Source of the DNA: Saprospira sp. CCB-QB6
Lineage (GTDB): Bacteria > Bacteroidota > Bacteroidia > Chitinophagales > Saprospiraceae
DNA length: 64,000 nt
Direction of reading: 5' to 3'
Assembly: GCF_028464065.1 (NCBI RefSeq)
Contig: NZ_CP116808.1
Span: 2,943,501 to 3,007,500 of the forward strand
The notes under the pieces were generated by a model. It made no database searches, was not told the DNA's origin, and was given only the letters and a program-made list of their open reading frames with translations. The translations under genes were made by a program, and so were the position numbers. Below, in pieces: positions 1-7,615 of the stretch (positions within the stretch are counted from its first letter, which is position 1; every line of letters begins with the position of its first letter).

Positions 1-546
1 ACCAAAAGAACGAGCAGGTTGCTCTTGCTCCAAATGTGCAATTAAGTCTTCTACAATTTTGAGTTGGCGCAAAACCGTACGATCAAGCGCTTTGGCCAAT
101 TTTTGTAGCCGCTGTTTGCGCTTCTCTAAAGTTTCCATATCCTTGAAAATCAATTCCAAATCAATGGTTTCTTTATCGCGAACAGGATTTACTCCACCGT
201 CAACATGCGTTACGTTTCCATCATCAAAACAACGCACAACATGCATAATTGCATTTACTTCACGGATGTTAGCCAAAAACTGGTTGCCAAGGCCTTCGCC
301 TTTACTCGCACCACGGATGAGGCCCGCAATATCCACAATCTCTACTGTAGTAGGAACCGTTTTTTGGGGTTGAACAATTTCCTCTAGCTTGTCCAAACGA
401 TAATCGGGAACAGTAACCACCCCAACATTGGGATCTTTGGTGGCAAAAGGATAGTTGGCCGCTAGTGCGCCAGCCTGAGTGAGTGCGTTGAAGAGTGTCG
501 ATTTTCCCACATTGGGCAAACCTACAATACCACATTGAAGAGCCAT
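1..546 (-). CDS. ychF: Ribosome-binding ATPase YchF (N-terminal part, cut by window edge)
   Basis: I translated this from the reverse strand, starting at the ATG complement at 544-546. The protein opens [20 protein letters not shown], which holds the P-loop GLPNVGKS of the Obg/YchF GTPase-fold family. It continues through the switch region ending [20 protein letters not shown], the YchF version of the DxxG (G3) motif, and then [23 protein letters not shown]. Known family role: YchF/OLA1 binds 70S ribosomes, prefers ATP and is linked to oxidative-stress regulation. About 182 of the usual ~365 residues are present, so the coiled-coil tail and TGS domain lie outside the window. It is downstream of, and on the same strand as, the KAS III gene, with two hairpin/T-run structures between them, so it is probably transcribed separately. 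Confidence 0.95.
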   Translation of the reverse strand, partial: MALQCGIVGLPNVGKSTLFNALTQAGALAANYPFATKDPNVGVVTVPDYRLDKLEEIVQPQKTVPTTVEIVDIAGLIRGASKGEGLGNQFLANIREVNAIMHVVRCFDDGNVTHVDGGVNPVRDKETIDLELIFKDMETLEKRKQRLQKLAKALDRTVLRQLKIVEDLIAHLEQEQPARSFG

Positions 547-579
547 ATATAGCGTATAGTTTTGAGGGCCTCAAAAAGA

Positions 580-597
580 AAGGGGCCGAAGCCCCTT
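580..597 (-). terminator. Hairpin before ychF
   Basis: AAGGGGC-CGAA-GCCCCTT forms a 7-bp stem. On the reverse strand it is followed by TTTCTTTTT, which fits a second rho-independent terminator behind the KAS III gene. It sits 34 bp upstream of the ychF start. Confidence 0.5.
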
Positions 598-631
598 GTA
601 TTCATTTGCCGCAAAAATAGCGAACTTATAG

Positions 632-656
632 AAAAAAGGGCAGAATTAGCCCTTGT
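632..656 (-). terminator. Terminator of the KAS III gene
   Basis: On the reverse strand AAGGGC-TAATTCT-GCCCTT is followed by six T residues, 4 bp after the stop codon region of the KAS III gene. Confidence 0.65.
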
Positions 657-659
657 TTT

Positions 660-1733
660 TTAAACATGTTTATAAACGATGCAGTTAGCATGCATCCCAC
701 CTCCTACAGAGGCCAAAATAATATGATCGCCCGCCTCAATTTGATGACCTTCTAACTTTCCTTTCAGAATGTGATCCAACAACATCGGTACCGTGGCCGC
801 CGAACTATTTCCCCATTTGCCCACAGTAAGCGGAAAAACAGTTTCAGGCATTTCGCGATCATGCATGCTGTATAGCTTTTTGCACAATTGACGAATCATT
901 TTTTCATTGGCCTGATGAATCAATATTTGCTTGAGATCGGCAATATCTACATTCGCCTTTTTTAAACAACTATCCATCGCCGTAGGCACTTTTTCCATGG
1001 CATATTTATAAACAGATCGACCATTCATTTTTACAAACAGACGCTCTTCCGCCTCTTCATTATAAGAACCATCCATGTACAAGAAGTTGGCGCCCTGTAC
1101 ACTATCTGTTACCGTTTTATGACAAAGAATTCCCGCAGGCTCCTCAGATTCAAAACGCTCCAAAATAACCGCACCAGCACCATCACCAAAAAGCATAGAG
1201 TCTAAATCATGCGGATCAAGTACTCTAGACATAATATCAGCACCAACAACCAAAACGCGCTTGGCATCGCCCGAACGCAAATAATAATCAGCCTGAATGA
1301 CAGCCTGAACCCAACTCGGACAACCAAACAAAATATCATAAGCCACACAGTCCGAATTGATAATCCCCAGTTTTTGCTTGACCTTAGCCGCAACATTGGG
1401 TAACATATCGGTATAATGCGTCTTCGAATGAACATCACCAAAATTATGGGCCACAATAATATGGTCCAAACTTTCTCCATCAATCCCCGAACTCTCCAAA
1501 GCATCTTTGGCCGCTAAATAAGCTAAATCAGAGGTGTTGATGTGCTCTTGAGCATAACGACGTTCCGTAATACCAGAAATTTCCGCCAATTTGGCTACAA
1601 TTTGCTCTGGCTTCTTCAAATTCTTCTCGCCATTGGCTTTATAAAATTGGTAGTCGGTAAAATATTTATTAGGGACCACCACTTGAGGTTCACAAGAACC
1701 TGTTCCCACAATCTTACTATAGTATGCACACAT
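660..1733 (-). CDS. 3-oxoacyl-ACP synthase III family protein (FabH-like)
   Basis: This is a thiolase-fold decarboxylating condensing enzyme of the KAS III family, which joins an acyl-CoA starter to malonyl-ACP. The Cys-His-Asn triad is visible: C138 in FGCPSW, H273 in LIHQAN and N309 in GKWGNSSAATVP. The Gly-rich C-terminus ASVGGGMHANC also fits. The length of 357 aa is somewhat above classical FabH (~320 aa), with a longer N-terminal part and an acidic insert around residues 195-235. It may therefore be one of the FabH-like paralogues that prime unusual or secondary lipids rather than the housekeeping enzyme. No other fatty acid gene is adjacent, so the exact substrate is unknown. ATG start; a TAnnTTTG promoter candidate lies about 140 bp upstream. 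Confidence 0.85.
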   Translation of the reverse strand: MCAYYSKIVGTGSCEPQVVVPNKYFTDYQFYKANGEKNLKKPEQIVAKLAEISGITERRYAQEHINTSDLAYLAAKDALESSGIDGESLDHIIVAHNFGDVHSKTHYTDMLPNVAAKVKQKLGIINSDCVAYDILFGCPSWVQAVIQADYYLRSGDAKRVLVVGADIMSRVLDPHDLDSMLFGDGAGAVILERFESEEPAGILCHKTVTDSVQGANFLYMDGSYNEEAEERLFVKMNGRSVYKYAMEKVPTAMDSCLKKANVDIADLKQILIHQANEKMIRQLCKKLYSMHDREMPETVFPLTVGKWGNSSAATVPMLLDHILKGKLEGHQIEAGDHIILASVGGGMHANCIVYKHV

Positions 1734-1869
1734 ATTAAAAGCTGGTAATTATCGAATCCACCCAAAATTAAAGGGCCTTGCAATCCCCCAAAATAATTTT
1801 AAATGAATCCATTGGTATTCTAGGATCTCTGAAACCACTTTTAAATGAGTTCTTCAAGTAGCTTCGCCA

Positions 1870-1877
1870 CAAAGGTA
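1870..1877 (-). promoter_or_regulatory. Candidate Bacteroidota -7 element upstream of the KAS III gene
   Basis: The reverse strand reads TACCTTTG, a perfect match to the Bacteroidota -7 consensus TAnnTTTG, about 137 bp before the KAS III start. I see no clear -33 TTTG partner. Confidence 0.4.
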
Positions 1878-2042
1878 ATATTTTTAAAGCGATTTCTCTT
1901 TAGTGAGATACTTCTTCCCCCGCTCTGCCCCTAGTCTAATTAAAGTTTTTTCTATCTCAACTAGATGATTTAATGAAAGCCGCTTTTATTTTTTGGGGCA
2001 TCACTCCTAAAAGTCCTTGTTGTCACAGCAGGCTGCTGTTTT

Positions 2043-2172
2043 GGGGCCTCCGCTGCGGCTTCGCCTTGCGGCGCTACGCTTTGGGGCTCGCTGTTCGCTC
2101 GGCCCTGCGTTTTTTTCGCTGCGCTCAAAAAACTTGGTCTGGCCTGCGGCCACTGCTGCGCATCGCTAGGCC
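2043..2172 (+). repeat. GC-rich modular repeat, copy 1 (subtype A)
   Basis: Opens GGGGCCTCCGC, then GCTACG, GCTCGC-TGTTCGCTCGGCCC, a variable hairpin slot, GGTCTGGCC, ACTGCTG and ends ATCGCTAGGCC. It lies between two divergent genes. Its 3' flank (about 45 bp of CAACTTTAGTTTTTTCTC-type sequence, followed by TCTTCGGC) is shared with copy 2, so the repeated unit is larger in these two copies. It is followed by CCCTTTCAAATAGCGGC, a further short repeat also found near 2410, 4450 and 4860. Confidence 0.9.
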
Positions 2173-2290
2173 GCACAACTTTAGTTTTTTCTCTGGTCTT
2201 TTTTCTTCGGCCCTCAAATCCCCCTTTCAAATAGCGGCTTTCAATTAGCAATTGGGTTAAAAACAACAGAATTTTTTCTGCTGCATTTTA

Positions 2291-2370
2291 TGAGCCGATG
2301 GTTTTAACCATCGGCTCATTTTTTTGGATGTAGAACGGCCATCTTTTTTGCTGTGGGTTTTAATCCACTG
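2291..2370 (+). repeat. Paired-hairpin repeat P1, copy a
   Basis: Hairpin GAGCCGATGG-TTTT-AACCATCGGCTC is followed by the spacer TTTTTTTGGATGTAGAA..GGCC..CTTTTTTGCT and then hairpin GTGGGTTTTAATCCAC. Both hairpins share a TTnnAA core. The layout (two related palindromes around a fixed spacer) resembles a REPIN/BIME. Confidence 0.85.
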
Positions 2371-2583
2371 TTTCTAAAACTATCAAGAAACAACAACCCC
2401 CAAAAAAATCCTCCTTTCAAATAGCGGCTTTCAATTAGCATTTGCCTAAAAAACGAGGACAAAAATTTATCCTGGGAAAAAACTGGCCTAAATCTGATGA
2501 ATAATTTCCACTACAATTTTTTCTGCTGCATTTTATGAGCCGAGCCAGTCGCTTCGCTCCTTCTAGACGCAGGAATTTAAATG

Positions 2584-2662
2584 GGCCGATGGTTTTAACC
2601 ATCGGCTCATTTTTTTGGATGTAGAATGGTCCTCTTTTTTGCAGTGGGTTTTAACCCACTGG
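2584..2662 (+). repeat. Paired-hairpin repeat P1, copy b, with an inserted segment
   Basis: Same design as copy a: GCCGATGG/CCATCGGC hairpin, fixed spacer, then AGTGGGTTTTAACCCACT. A first partial arm (TTTTATGAGCC) stands at 2531-2541. About 45 bp has been inserted between it and the intact arm, carrying AGTCGCTTCGCTCC, a hairpin also seen beside GC-rich copies 18 and 23. Confidence 0.8.
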
Positions 2663-2712
2663 TCTGTAAAAAAACAAAACAACAACCGCCAAACCACAAC
2701 CCCAAAAAAAAT

Positions 2713-2745
2713 CCCCTCGAAGGAGGAAATGGCGATTTTTTAGAT
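2713..2745 (-). repeat. Partial copy of CCTAGGGC/GAGGGG repeat family P3
   Basis: AATCCCCTCGAAGGAGG followed by ATGGCGATTTTTTAGATAG matches the first half of the full copy at 48244-48300. The CCTAGGGC palindrome half is missing. Confidence 0.6.
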
Positions 2746-2923
2746 AGAAACTCCACCTTAAATTAAGAGACTTTCTGTTTAAGCATTGGGGTAGGCGTAG
2801 TGCTGATGCGTATTCAAATTTTAAATGAGTTTAATGCTGTTGAATTAAAAGTCACTACTAATTAGTAAATTATGATTTATGTAACAAAATCTATAAGAGT
2901 TTATGGTTATGAGCGTGGAAAGA

Positions 2924-3481
2924 ATGTGCATAGTGAAGATTAGTATTGGTGTTTTTTTATTTGTTTGTTTTTTTACTTCGTGTTCGAGCAAACAGAAGAA
3001 AGAAGCTAGTGTTGAGATTGATCCTTATTGTATGTCTAAGGTTTATAGTTCTATTGAAGAACCTCTTAGAAATCATTTAGATAGTCATGTGTATAGGATA
3101 ACTTATATACCTCCAGTAGATAGTGGTCTGGGAAGTATTGTCCATTTAATTCGGTTAGTAGAAGTCGGTTCTACTGATAAAGTTAAAATTGTGGAGAAGA
3201 AAATAGAGTTTCGCTATTTTCCTGAATGTTATGATGAATTTAGATATTATGAGGTGAAAAAAAATGTTCTTAATAAGAAGGATGTAGATATGCTGTGTAA
3301 TTCATTGGTTAGAAATATGAAAAGTAAAACAAAGTTTGTTGATCCTAGTGAACCTTTATTTATTTTAGAAGGCTTTGGATCGGAAGATGTCTTAATAGGA
3401 GCATGGCAAAATCCTAATGAATACAATAAATTATTAAGGGTCAGAGATACTTTGAGTTGGAGTATTTTAAATACGTTTTAG
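2924..3481 (+). CDS. Hypothetical lipoprotein
   Basis: I do not recognise this gene. The 185-aa protein starts MCIVKISIGVFLFVCFFTSC, a lipoprotein signal peptide with lipobox FTSC, followed by SSKQKK, so it is probably anchored in the envelope. I chose the ATG at 2924 because GGAAAG precedes it and it places the signal peptide correctly; an earlier in-frame ATG at 2903 would add seven charged residues. The C-terminal part (DPSEPLFILEGFGSEDVLIGAW) has no motif I can name. The gene is clearly more AT-rich than the housekeeping genes and sits alone in a repeat-filled stretch, which suggests recent acquisition. Confidence 0.65.
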   Translation: MCIVKISIGVFLFVCFFTSCSSKQKKEASVEIDPYCMSKVYSSIEEPLRNHLDSHVYRITYIPPVDSGLGSIVHLIRLVEVGSTDKVKIVEKKIEFRYFPECYDEFRYYEVKKNVLNKKDVDMLCNSLVRNMKSKTKFVDPSEPLFILEGFGSEDVLIGAWQNPNEYNKLLRVRDTLSWSILNTF

Positions 3482-3557
3482 TAACTGTAGGTTTTCTTCT
3501 CATAGGCAAAGCCCTTAGTTATTAGGAAATAAGAAAGCTTTTTGTTAGACTCCATTA

Positions 3558-3638
3558 TGAGCCGATGGTTTTAACCTTCGGCTCATTTTTTTGGATGTAG
3601 AATGGCCGTCTTTTTTGCTGTGGGTTTTAACCCACTGG
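3558..3638 (+). repeat. Paired-hairpin repeat P1, copy c
   Basis: Hairpin TGAGCCGATGG/CCTTCGGCTCA (one mismatch), fixed spacer, and hairpin GTGGGTTTTAACCCAC. It lies 77 bp after the lipoprotein stop and could also act as its terminator (stem followed by TTTTTTT). Confidence 0.85.
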
Positions 3639-3754
3639 TTCTAAAAAAGTCAAGAAAAAACACATAAAAGAAAAGGGCGAAATAAATTCAGCACATAAAA
3701 AATCGTAATATTGGCTGCAGCTAGCAGCCAAGCTATATGCAAATCAGAAAGCGA

Positions 3755-3762
3755 TAATTTTG
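3755..3762 (+). promoter_or_regulatory. Candidate -7 element of the SUKH-like gene
   Basis: TAATTTTG matches TAnnTTTG and is 14 bp before the ATG, implying a very short leader. No clear -33 box. Confidence 0.35.
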
Positions 3763-3775
3763 TAAAATTAAACTA

Positions 3776-4402
3776 ATGGAGATATATAAATACTTGAAGT
3801 ATGTTTTAAGGGGGAAGGCTAGCCAAGGAGATTTTATTTTTGAGCAAAAGAATACTGGGCTTTTATTTAACAGAGAAAAATACGAAGCCATAATTAGCGA
3901 TAATAATATTTTAGAACTCTATGATATGATTTCCGATGGCTTCAAAATCCAATGGTACACCGATGACAGCCGTGCCATTGGCGGACAGATGGAATTTCCC
4001 GAAATGAAACATGTTTTAGGCAGTTGGCAAGGCATTTTATTTGAGGAAGAAGATTTGCAAAGAAATCCCCACTTAAAATATTATAAAGCCTTGGACCTGA
4101 TCTCCGAACAGCATACCGTAGGTTTTTTACATGGGGCTGATTTTGAGGCCAATTCGTTATATTGTCACATTTCGCCTTATTCTGATTTATATAGTTTGGA
4201 TTTAGATTTTGAAGGCTATATGCAAATGGCTTTCGAAGCAAAAATTTACTATTATTGGCCCAAGGTTTTATTAGACATTCAATCCAATTTGGAAAGCAAA
4301 GAGACCCAAGATTTCAAAGAAAATATGCCCAAACTTTTTGAAGACTTTAGTTGGGATGATTTTGTAAAAAAATATGAGTCGTTGAGGTTGTCTAAACAAT
4401 AA
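3776..4402 (+). CDS. SMI1/KNR4 (SUKH)-like protein
   Basis: This 208-aa soluble protein has no signal peptide. The order of features fits the SUKH fold: LELYDMISDGFKIQWY near residue 45-60 (the 'lddFYrlsNGf..w' block), a central WQGILFEE, then YYKALDLI and VGFLHGADF, and near the end LDLDFEGYMQMAFEAKIYYYW (the 'sFeeYL....W' block). SUKH proteins are common immunity proteins for contact-dependent or polymorphic toxins and also occur as general adaptors. No toxin gene is adjacent here, so it may be an orphan immunity gene. The assignment rests on block order only and is tentative. It has a terminator hairpin and is flanked by repeats on both sides. Confidence 0.5.
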   Translation: MEIYKYLKYVLRGKASQGDFIFEQKNTGLLFNREKYEAIISDNNILELYDMISDGFKIQWYTDDSRAIGGQMEFPEMKHVLGSWQGILFEEEDLQRNPHLKYYKALDLISEQHTVGFLHGADFEANSLYCHISPYSDLYSLDLDFEGYMQMAFEAKIYYYWPKVLLDIQSNLESKETQDFKENMPKLFEDFSWDDFVKKYESLRLSKQ

Positions 4403-4419
4403 AGACAAACAAATTATTC

Positions 4420-4446
4420 GCCCTTTCGAAAGAGAGGGCTTTTTTC
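4420..4446 (+). terminator. Terminator of the SUKH-like gene
   Basis: GCCCTTTCGAAAGAGAGGGC followed by TTTTTTC, 17 bp after the stop. Confidence 0.65.
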
Positions 4447-4450
4447 TTCG

Positions 4451-4682
4451 GCCCTTAAACTCCCCCTTTCAAATAGCGGCTTTCAAATAGGATGAGGCTC
4501 AAAAAATGGGTTGATTTTTTATTCGGCTCCTAAAAAAGAGATGAATTTTTCTTCGGCCAAAAAACTGCGGTGGTCTGTAGGTTGAAACCTACAGCCAGGT
4601 AACAAAAAGGCATTTCATTTAAATGGAGGCTTGAAAGCCTCCATAAAAAAACGAGGACAAAAATTTATCCTGGGAAAAAATC
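4451..4682 (+). repeat. Mosaic of short repeats with P2 hairpin pair, copy a
   Basis: Starts with CCCTTTCAAATAGCGGC (shared with 2225, 2410 and 4860). It contains CTGTAGGTTGAAACCTACAG (4575-4594) and the hairpin ATGGAGGCTTGAAAGCCTCC (4623-4644), the two halves of P2. It ends with CGAGGACAAAAATTTATCCT, which also occurs at about 2455. No gene is visible. Confidence 0.75.
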
Positions 4683-4782
4683 CGACTTAAATGTGATGAA
4701 GATTTTTTTAGCTAGAATTTTTCTGCTGCATTTTATGAGCCGATGGTTTTAAACTAGATCGCTATAGCATGTTATATTGACT

Positions 4783-4845
4783 CTAGGGCCAAGGTCCTAG
4801 GCTAAAATAGAGCCGCCCCCTCCTTCGAGGGGGCTTTTTTGTGGG
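4783..4845 (+). repeat. CCTAGGGC repeat family P3, copy 1
   Basis: Palindrome CTAGGGCC-AAGG-TCCTAG, then a short spacer, then GCCCCCTCCTTCGAGGGGGC followed by TTTTTTG. A close copy lies at 48127-48190. The second hairpin plus T-run has terminator form, although no plus-strand gene is close upstream. Confidence 0.8.
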
Positions 4846-4936
4846 ATAGCCAATCACTGTTTCAAATAGCGGCTTTTAATTAGCAATTGCCTGAAAAAAT
4901 AATAGAATTTTTCTTCGGCGAAAAAACTGTGGTGGT

Positions 4937-5107
4937 CTGTAGGTTGAAACCTACAGCAACTAGCATAAAACAGCACAAAAAAAGTAGCCGAGGATTAAAA
5001 TCCTCAGCTACAATCAATATTTTTTATGAGCCGATGGTTAAAACCATCGGCTCATTTTTTTGGATGTAGAATGGCTTTCTTTTTTGCTGTGGGTTTTAAC
5101 CCACTGG
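4937..5107 (+). repeat. Tandem P2 (copy b) + P1 (copy d) hairpin pairs
   Basis: P2 part: CTGTAGGTTGAAACCTACAG (4937-4956) and GAGGATTAAAATCCTC within a longer stem (4984-5011). P1 part: GCCGATGGTTAAAACCATCG stem (5027-5054), the fixed spacer, then GTGGGTTTTAACCCAC (5089-5104). The same P2-then-P1 order recurs at 16.7 kb and 48.5 kb. Confidence 0.85.
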
Positions 5108-5149
5108 TCCAAAAAAAACAAAACAACAACCGCTCAACCACAACCACAA

Positions 5150-5210
5150 AAAAAACCTCGCAGGAGGGGATGGCAATTTTTTTAGCCTAGGGCCAAGGCT
5201 CTAGGATTCC
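5150..5210 (-). repeat. CCTAGGGC repeat family P3, degenerate copy
   Basis: CTCGCAGGAGGGGATGGC, T-run, then AGCCTAGGGCCAAGGCTCTA. Same order as the copy at 48244-48300, with more mismatches. Confidence 0.65.
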
Positions 5211-5273
5211 TATGAAATTTTATGGGGAAAAGCCGCCGAAGAAAAAAGACCAGAGAAAAAACTAAAGTTGTGC

Positions 5274-5408
5274 GGCCGAGCGATGCGCAGCAGTGGCCGC
5301 AGGCCAGACCCAGCAAAAAAAGCGCAGCTTTTTTTGCGCAGGGCCGAGCGAACAGCGAGCTGCGCAGCGTAGCGACCCAAGGCCGCAGGCCGCAGGGGCA
5401 GCCCCAAA
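5274..5408 (-). repeat. GC-rich modular repeat, copy 2 (subtype B)
   Basis: Read on the reverse strand it opens GGGGCTGCCCC, passes CGCTACGCTGCGCAGCTCGC and ends CGCATCGCTCGGCC. The variable slot is GCGCAAAAAAAGC/GCTTTTTTTGC-like. Its GGGG edge is 4 bp past the stop codon of the TrmH-like gene and in the same orientation. The distal flank matches that of copy 1. Confidence 0.9.
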
Positions 5409-5412
5409 AAAA

Positions 5413-5952
5413 TTAGCGCCCCAAATATTGTCTGCGCATTTCCCAAAGTAAAACGCCCATGCTTACCGAAACATTTAAAGAATGTTTGCTGCCAAATTGA
5501 GGAATTTCAATAGCTCCATCCACCAAAGGCAAGAGTTCGGCATCCACGCCTTTTACTTCATTGCCAAAAATGAGGGCAATGCCTTCTTGGGCGGTCCAAA
5601 TAAACTGTTCTAAAGAATGGCTGCCAAAAGTTTGCTCCACGGCATACACTTTATAGCCTTTTGCTTTGGCCGCAGCTATAGCCGCTTTATTTTCTTCAAA
5701 ATATTGCCAATCTACAGCTCTATCGGCTCCCAAAGCCGATTTCATAATTTCTCTTTGCGGCGGCTGGGCCGAAATTCCCGTCAAATAAATGCCTTCAATG
5801 CCAAAAGCATCGGCGGTGCGAAAAGCAGCGCCCACATTCAAGGCCGAACGCAAATTATCTAAAATAAGGAGCAAAGGCATTTTGGGCTGTTGTTTATACG
5901 CTTCAATGCTAGGCCGCCCCAATTCTAGCATGCTCTTTTTTTTCAGTTCCAT
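5413..5952 (-). CDS. TrmH-family (SpoU) RNA methyltransferase
   Basis: A 179-aa SPOUT-class SAM-dependent 2'-O-ribose methyltransferase, probably acting on tRNA or rRNA. The three SpoU motifs are visible: DNLRSALNVGAAFRTADAFG near residue 32 (motif 1, Asn and Arg conserved), LIFGNEVKGVDAELL near residue 128 (motif 2) and IPQFGSKHSLNVSVSMGVLLWE near residue 150 (motif 3, which forms the SAM-binding knot). There is no N-terminal RNA-binding extension, so it is of the short TrmH/YibK-like type. The RNA target cannot be told from sequence. The GC-rich repeat begins almost at its stop codon. Confidence 0.88.
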   Translation of the reverse strand: MELKKKSMLELGRPSIEAYKQQPKMPLLLILDNLRSALNVGAAFRTADAFGIEGIYLTGISAQPPQREIMKSALGADRAVDWQYFEENKAAIAAAKAKGYKVYAVEQTFGSHSLEQFIWTAQEGIALIFGNEVKGVDAELLPLVDGAIEIPQFGSKHSLNVSVSMGVLLWEMRRQYLGR

Positions 5953-5961
5953 ATTTTTTTA

Positions 5962-5996
5962 GAAAAAAAAGCCTCCTCTATCAACTAGAGGAGGCT
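5962..5996 (-). terminator. Terminator of the glutaryl-CoA dehydrogenase-like gene
   Basis: On the reverse strand AGCCTCCTCTA-GTTGA-TAGAGGAGGCT, an 11-bp perfect stem, is followed by eight T residues. Confidence 0.85.
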
Positions 5997-6014
5997 AAAG
6001 TTTATTGATTTCGC

Positions 6015-7235
6015 TTATTTAAAGGCGTTTAAGCCCGTAACATCCATACCCGTAATGAGCAAGTGAATATCGTGCGTACCTTCGTAAGTCAATACCGTTT
6101 CCAAGTTCATCATGTGGCGCATGCAGGGATATTCGTTGGTAATTCCCATTCCACCATGAATTTGGCGAGCTTCGCGAGCAATGTCTAGCGCCATGGCCAC
6201 ATTATTACGCTTGGCCATAGATACTTGAGCGGGAGTAGCTTTGCCCGCATCCATCAAGCCACCCAAACGCCAAAGCAAAAGTTGCGCTTTGGTAATTTCG
6301 GTAATCATTTCGGCCAATTTTTTCTGTGTCAATTGGAAACCAGCGATAGGTTTACCAAACTGTTCGCGCTCCAAAGAATAACGCAAAGCTGATTCATAAC
6401 AATCCATAGCCGCACCCAAAGCACCCCAAGCGATGCCATAACGCGCTTTAGTCAAACAAGACAAAGGACCTTTCAAGCCTTTTACATTGGGTAAAAGATT
6501 GGCTTTGGGGATGCGCGCATCTTCAAAAACCAATTCGCCAGTAATAGAAGCGCGAAGAGAAAGTTTTCCGTGAATTTCGGGCGCAGAAACGCCGGGCGTG
6601 TCCATATCGACAATCAAACCACGAATAACGCCTTCTTCATCTTTGGCCCAAACAACGGCCACATCAGCGATAGGCGAGTTTGTGATCCACATTTTCGCGC
6701 CATTCAAAATATAATGATCGCCATCTTCTTTGATGTTGGTAATCATGCCGGCGGGATTCGATCCATGATCGGGCTCCGTCAAACCAAAGCAGCCGATAAA
6801 TTCACCAGAAGCCAATTTGGGCAAGTATTTCATGCGCTGTTCTTCGCTCCCGAAGCGATAAATGGGATACATCACCAAAGAACCTTGCACAGAAGCGGCC
6901 GAGCGAATGCCCGAATCGCCACGCTCCAATTCTTGCATCATCAAGCCGTAAGTGGTCTCATCTGTACCTGCACAGCCATATTTTTCTGGCAAAGAGGGAC
7001 CAAAAGCGCCCAATTCTGCCAAACCTTTGATCAAATGACGGGGATAAATGGCCCGCTCATAACAATCTTCAATAATGGGCGAAATTTCGCCACGGACAAA
7101 TTCGCGCACGGCATCACGAGCAATTTTTTGCTCATCCGTTAGCAAATCGTCAATCATATAGTAATCCTGGCCCTTAAAACGATCTTGTTTGGCCGATCTT
7201 TTAATGCTGTCTAGCAATTCTTGATTTTGCATCAT
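6015..7235 (-). CDS. Glutaryl-CoA dehydrogenase-type acyl-CoA dehydrogenase
   Basis: A 406-aa FAD flavoprotein. It carries the GCDH subgroup signatures: GIRSAASVQGSLVMYPI, where GCDH has the substrate-carboxylate-binding Arg; FGLTEPDHGSNP for flavin contact; KMWITNSPIADV; and near the C-terminus LTYEGTHDIHLLITG with catalytic base E385. GCDH oxidises and decarboxylates glutaryl-CoA to crotonyl-CoA in lysine/tryptophan breakdown. Close relatives act on other short acyl-CoAs, so I keep the name at type level. It is monocistronic: its own terminator follows, and a repeat-filled gap precedes it. An ATG-ATG start is present; either is possible. Confidence 0.88.
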   Translation of the reverse strand: MMQNQELLDSIKRSAKQDRFKGQDYYMIDDLLTDEQKIARDAVREFVRGEISPIIEDCYERAIYPRHLIKGLAELGAFGPSLPEKYGCAGTDETTYGLMMQELERGDSGIRSAASVQGSLVMYPIYRFGSEEQRMKYLPKLASGEFIGCFGLTEPDHGSNPAGMITNIKEDGDHYILNGAKMWITNSPIADVAVVWAKDEEGVIRGLIVDMDTPGVSAPEIHGKLSLRASITGELVFEDARIPKANLLPNVKGLKGPLSCLTKARYGIAWGALGAAMDCYESALRYSLEREQFGKPIAGFQLTQKKLAEMITEITKAQLLLWRLGGLMDAGKATPAQVSMAKRNNVAMALDIAREARQIHGGMGITNEYPCMRHMMNLETVLTYEGTHDIHLLITGMDVTGLNAFK

Positions 7236-7276
7236 AGTATGATTATTTAGCTGTTTGCTGATCTAAATTTTATTTT

Positions 7277-7500
7277 TTTGGGGCTGCCCCTTCCGCTAGG
7301 TTAAAACCCAGCGCAAAGCGGTATCGCTTTGCGAAGCTATACAAAATGAGGGTTAAAACCCTCATGAATTATCGGGCGGGTCGGGCTGTGTCGTGGCTCG
7401 CAGGTCTGCTCGGCCCTTCGCAAAAAAAGCTGCGCTTTTTTTGCTGGGTCTGGCCTGCGGCCACCCTGCCGGGCAGCTCAGCCTGCGGCGGCTTCGCCGC
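7277..7500 (+). repeat. GC-rich modular repeat, copy 3 (subtype B), with a nested P2 pair
   Basis: Opens GGGGCTGCCCC (after a run of seven T). It resumes at GGGCGGGTCGGGC and continues GTGGCTCGCAGGTCTGC-TCGGCCC, a GCAAAAAAAGC hairpin slot and GGTCTGGCC, ending near CAGCTCAGCC. Between the two 5' blocks lies about 75 bp containing a P2-type pair: GCTAGGTTAAAACCCAGC (7295-7312), a GCAAAGCGGTATCGCTTTGC middle hairpin, and ATGAGGGTTAAAACCCTCAT (7346-7365). Undisrupted subtype B copies (4, 12) lack this insert. Confidence 0.88.
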
Positions 7501-7615
7501 CTGTCCCCCGCAAAAAGGACCAAAAAGGGCCTTATTTTTCAAGGACAGTTGTTTTTAAATGAGTGGCTTAGCCTTTCCGCAGCAAAACTAAAAAAACTCT
7601 GGATATTTTGGGCGG

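Noticed and set aside
1970-2266. Open frames inside the GC-rich repeats (here and at 5210-5446, 20668-20976, 32929-33147, 48652-49056, 60074-60352 and others)
   Set aside because: They translate to Arg/Ala/Gly-rich low-complexity peptides that change with each repeat copy and exist only because the repeat is GC-rich; no start signals or family motifs.
6570-7142. 190-aa frame antisense to the glutaryl-CoA dehydrogenase-like gene
   Set aside because: It is a mirror of a well-supported enzyme gene; no signal, motif or ribosome binding site. The same holds for antisense frames at 60435-60896, 62138-62563 and 44693-45124.
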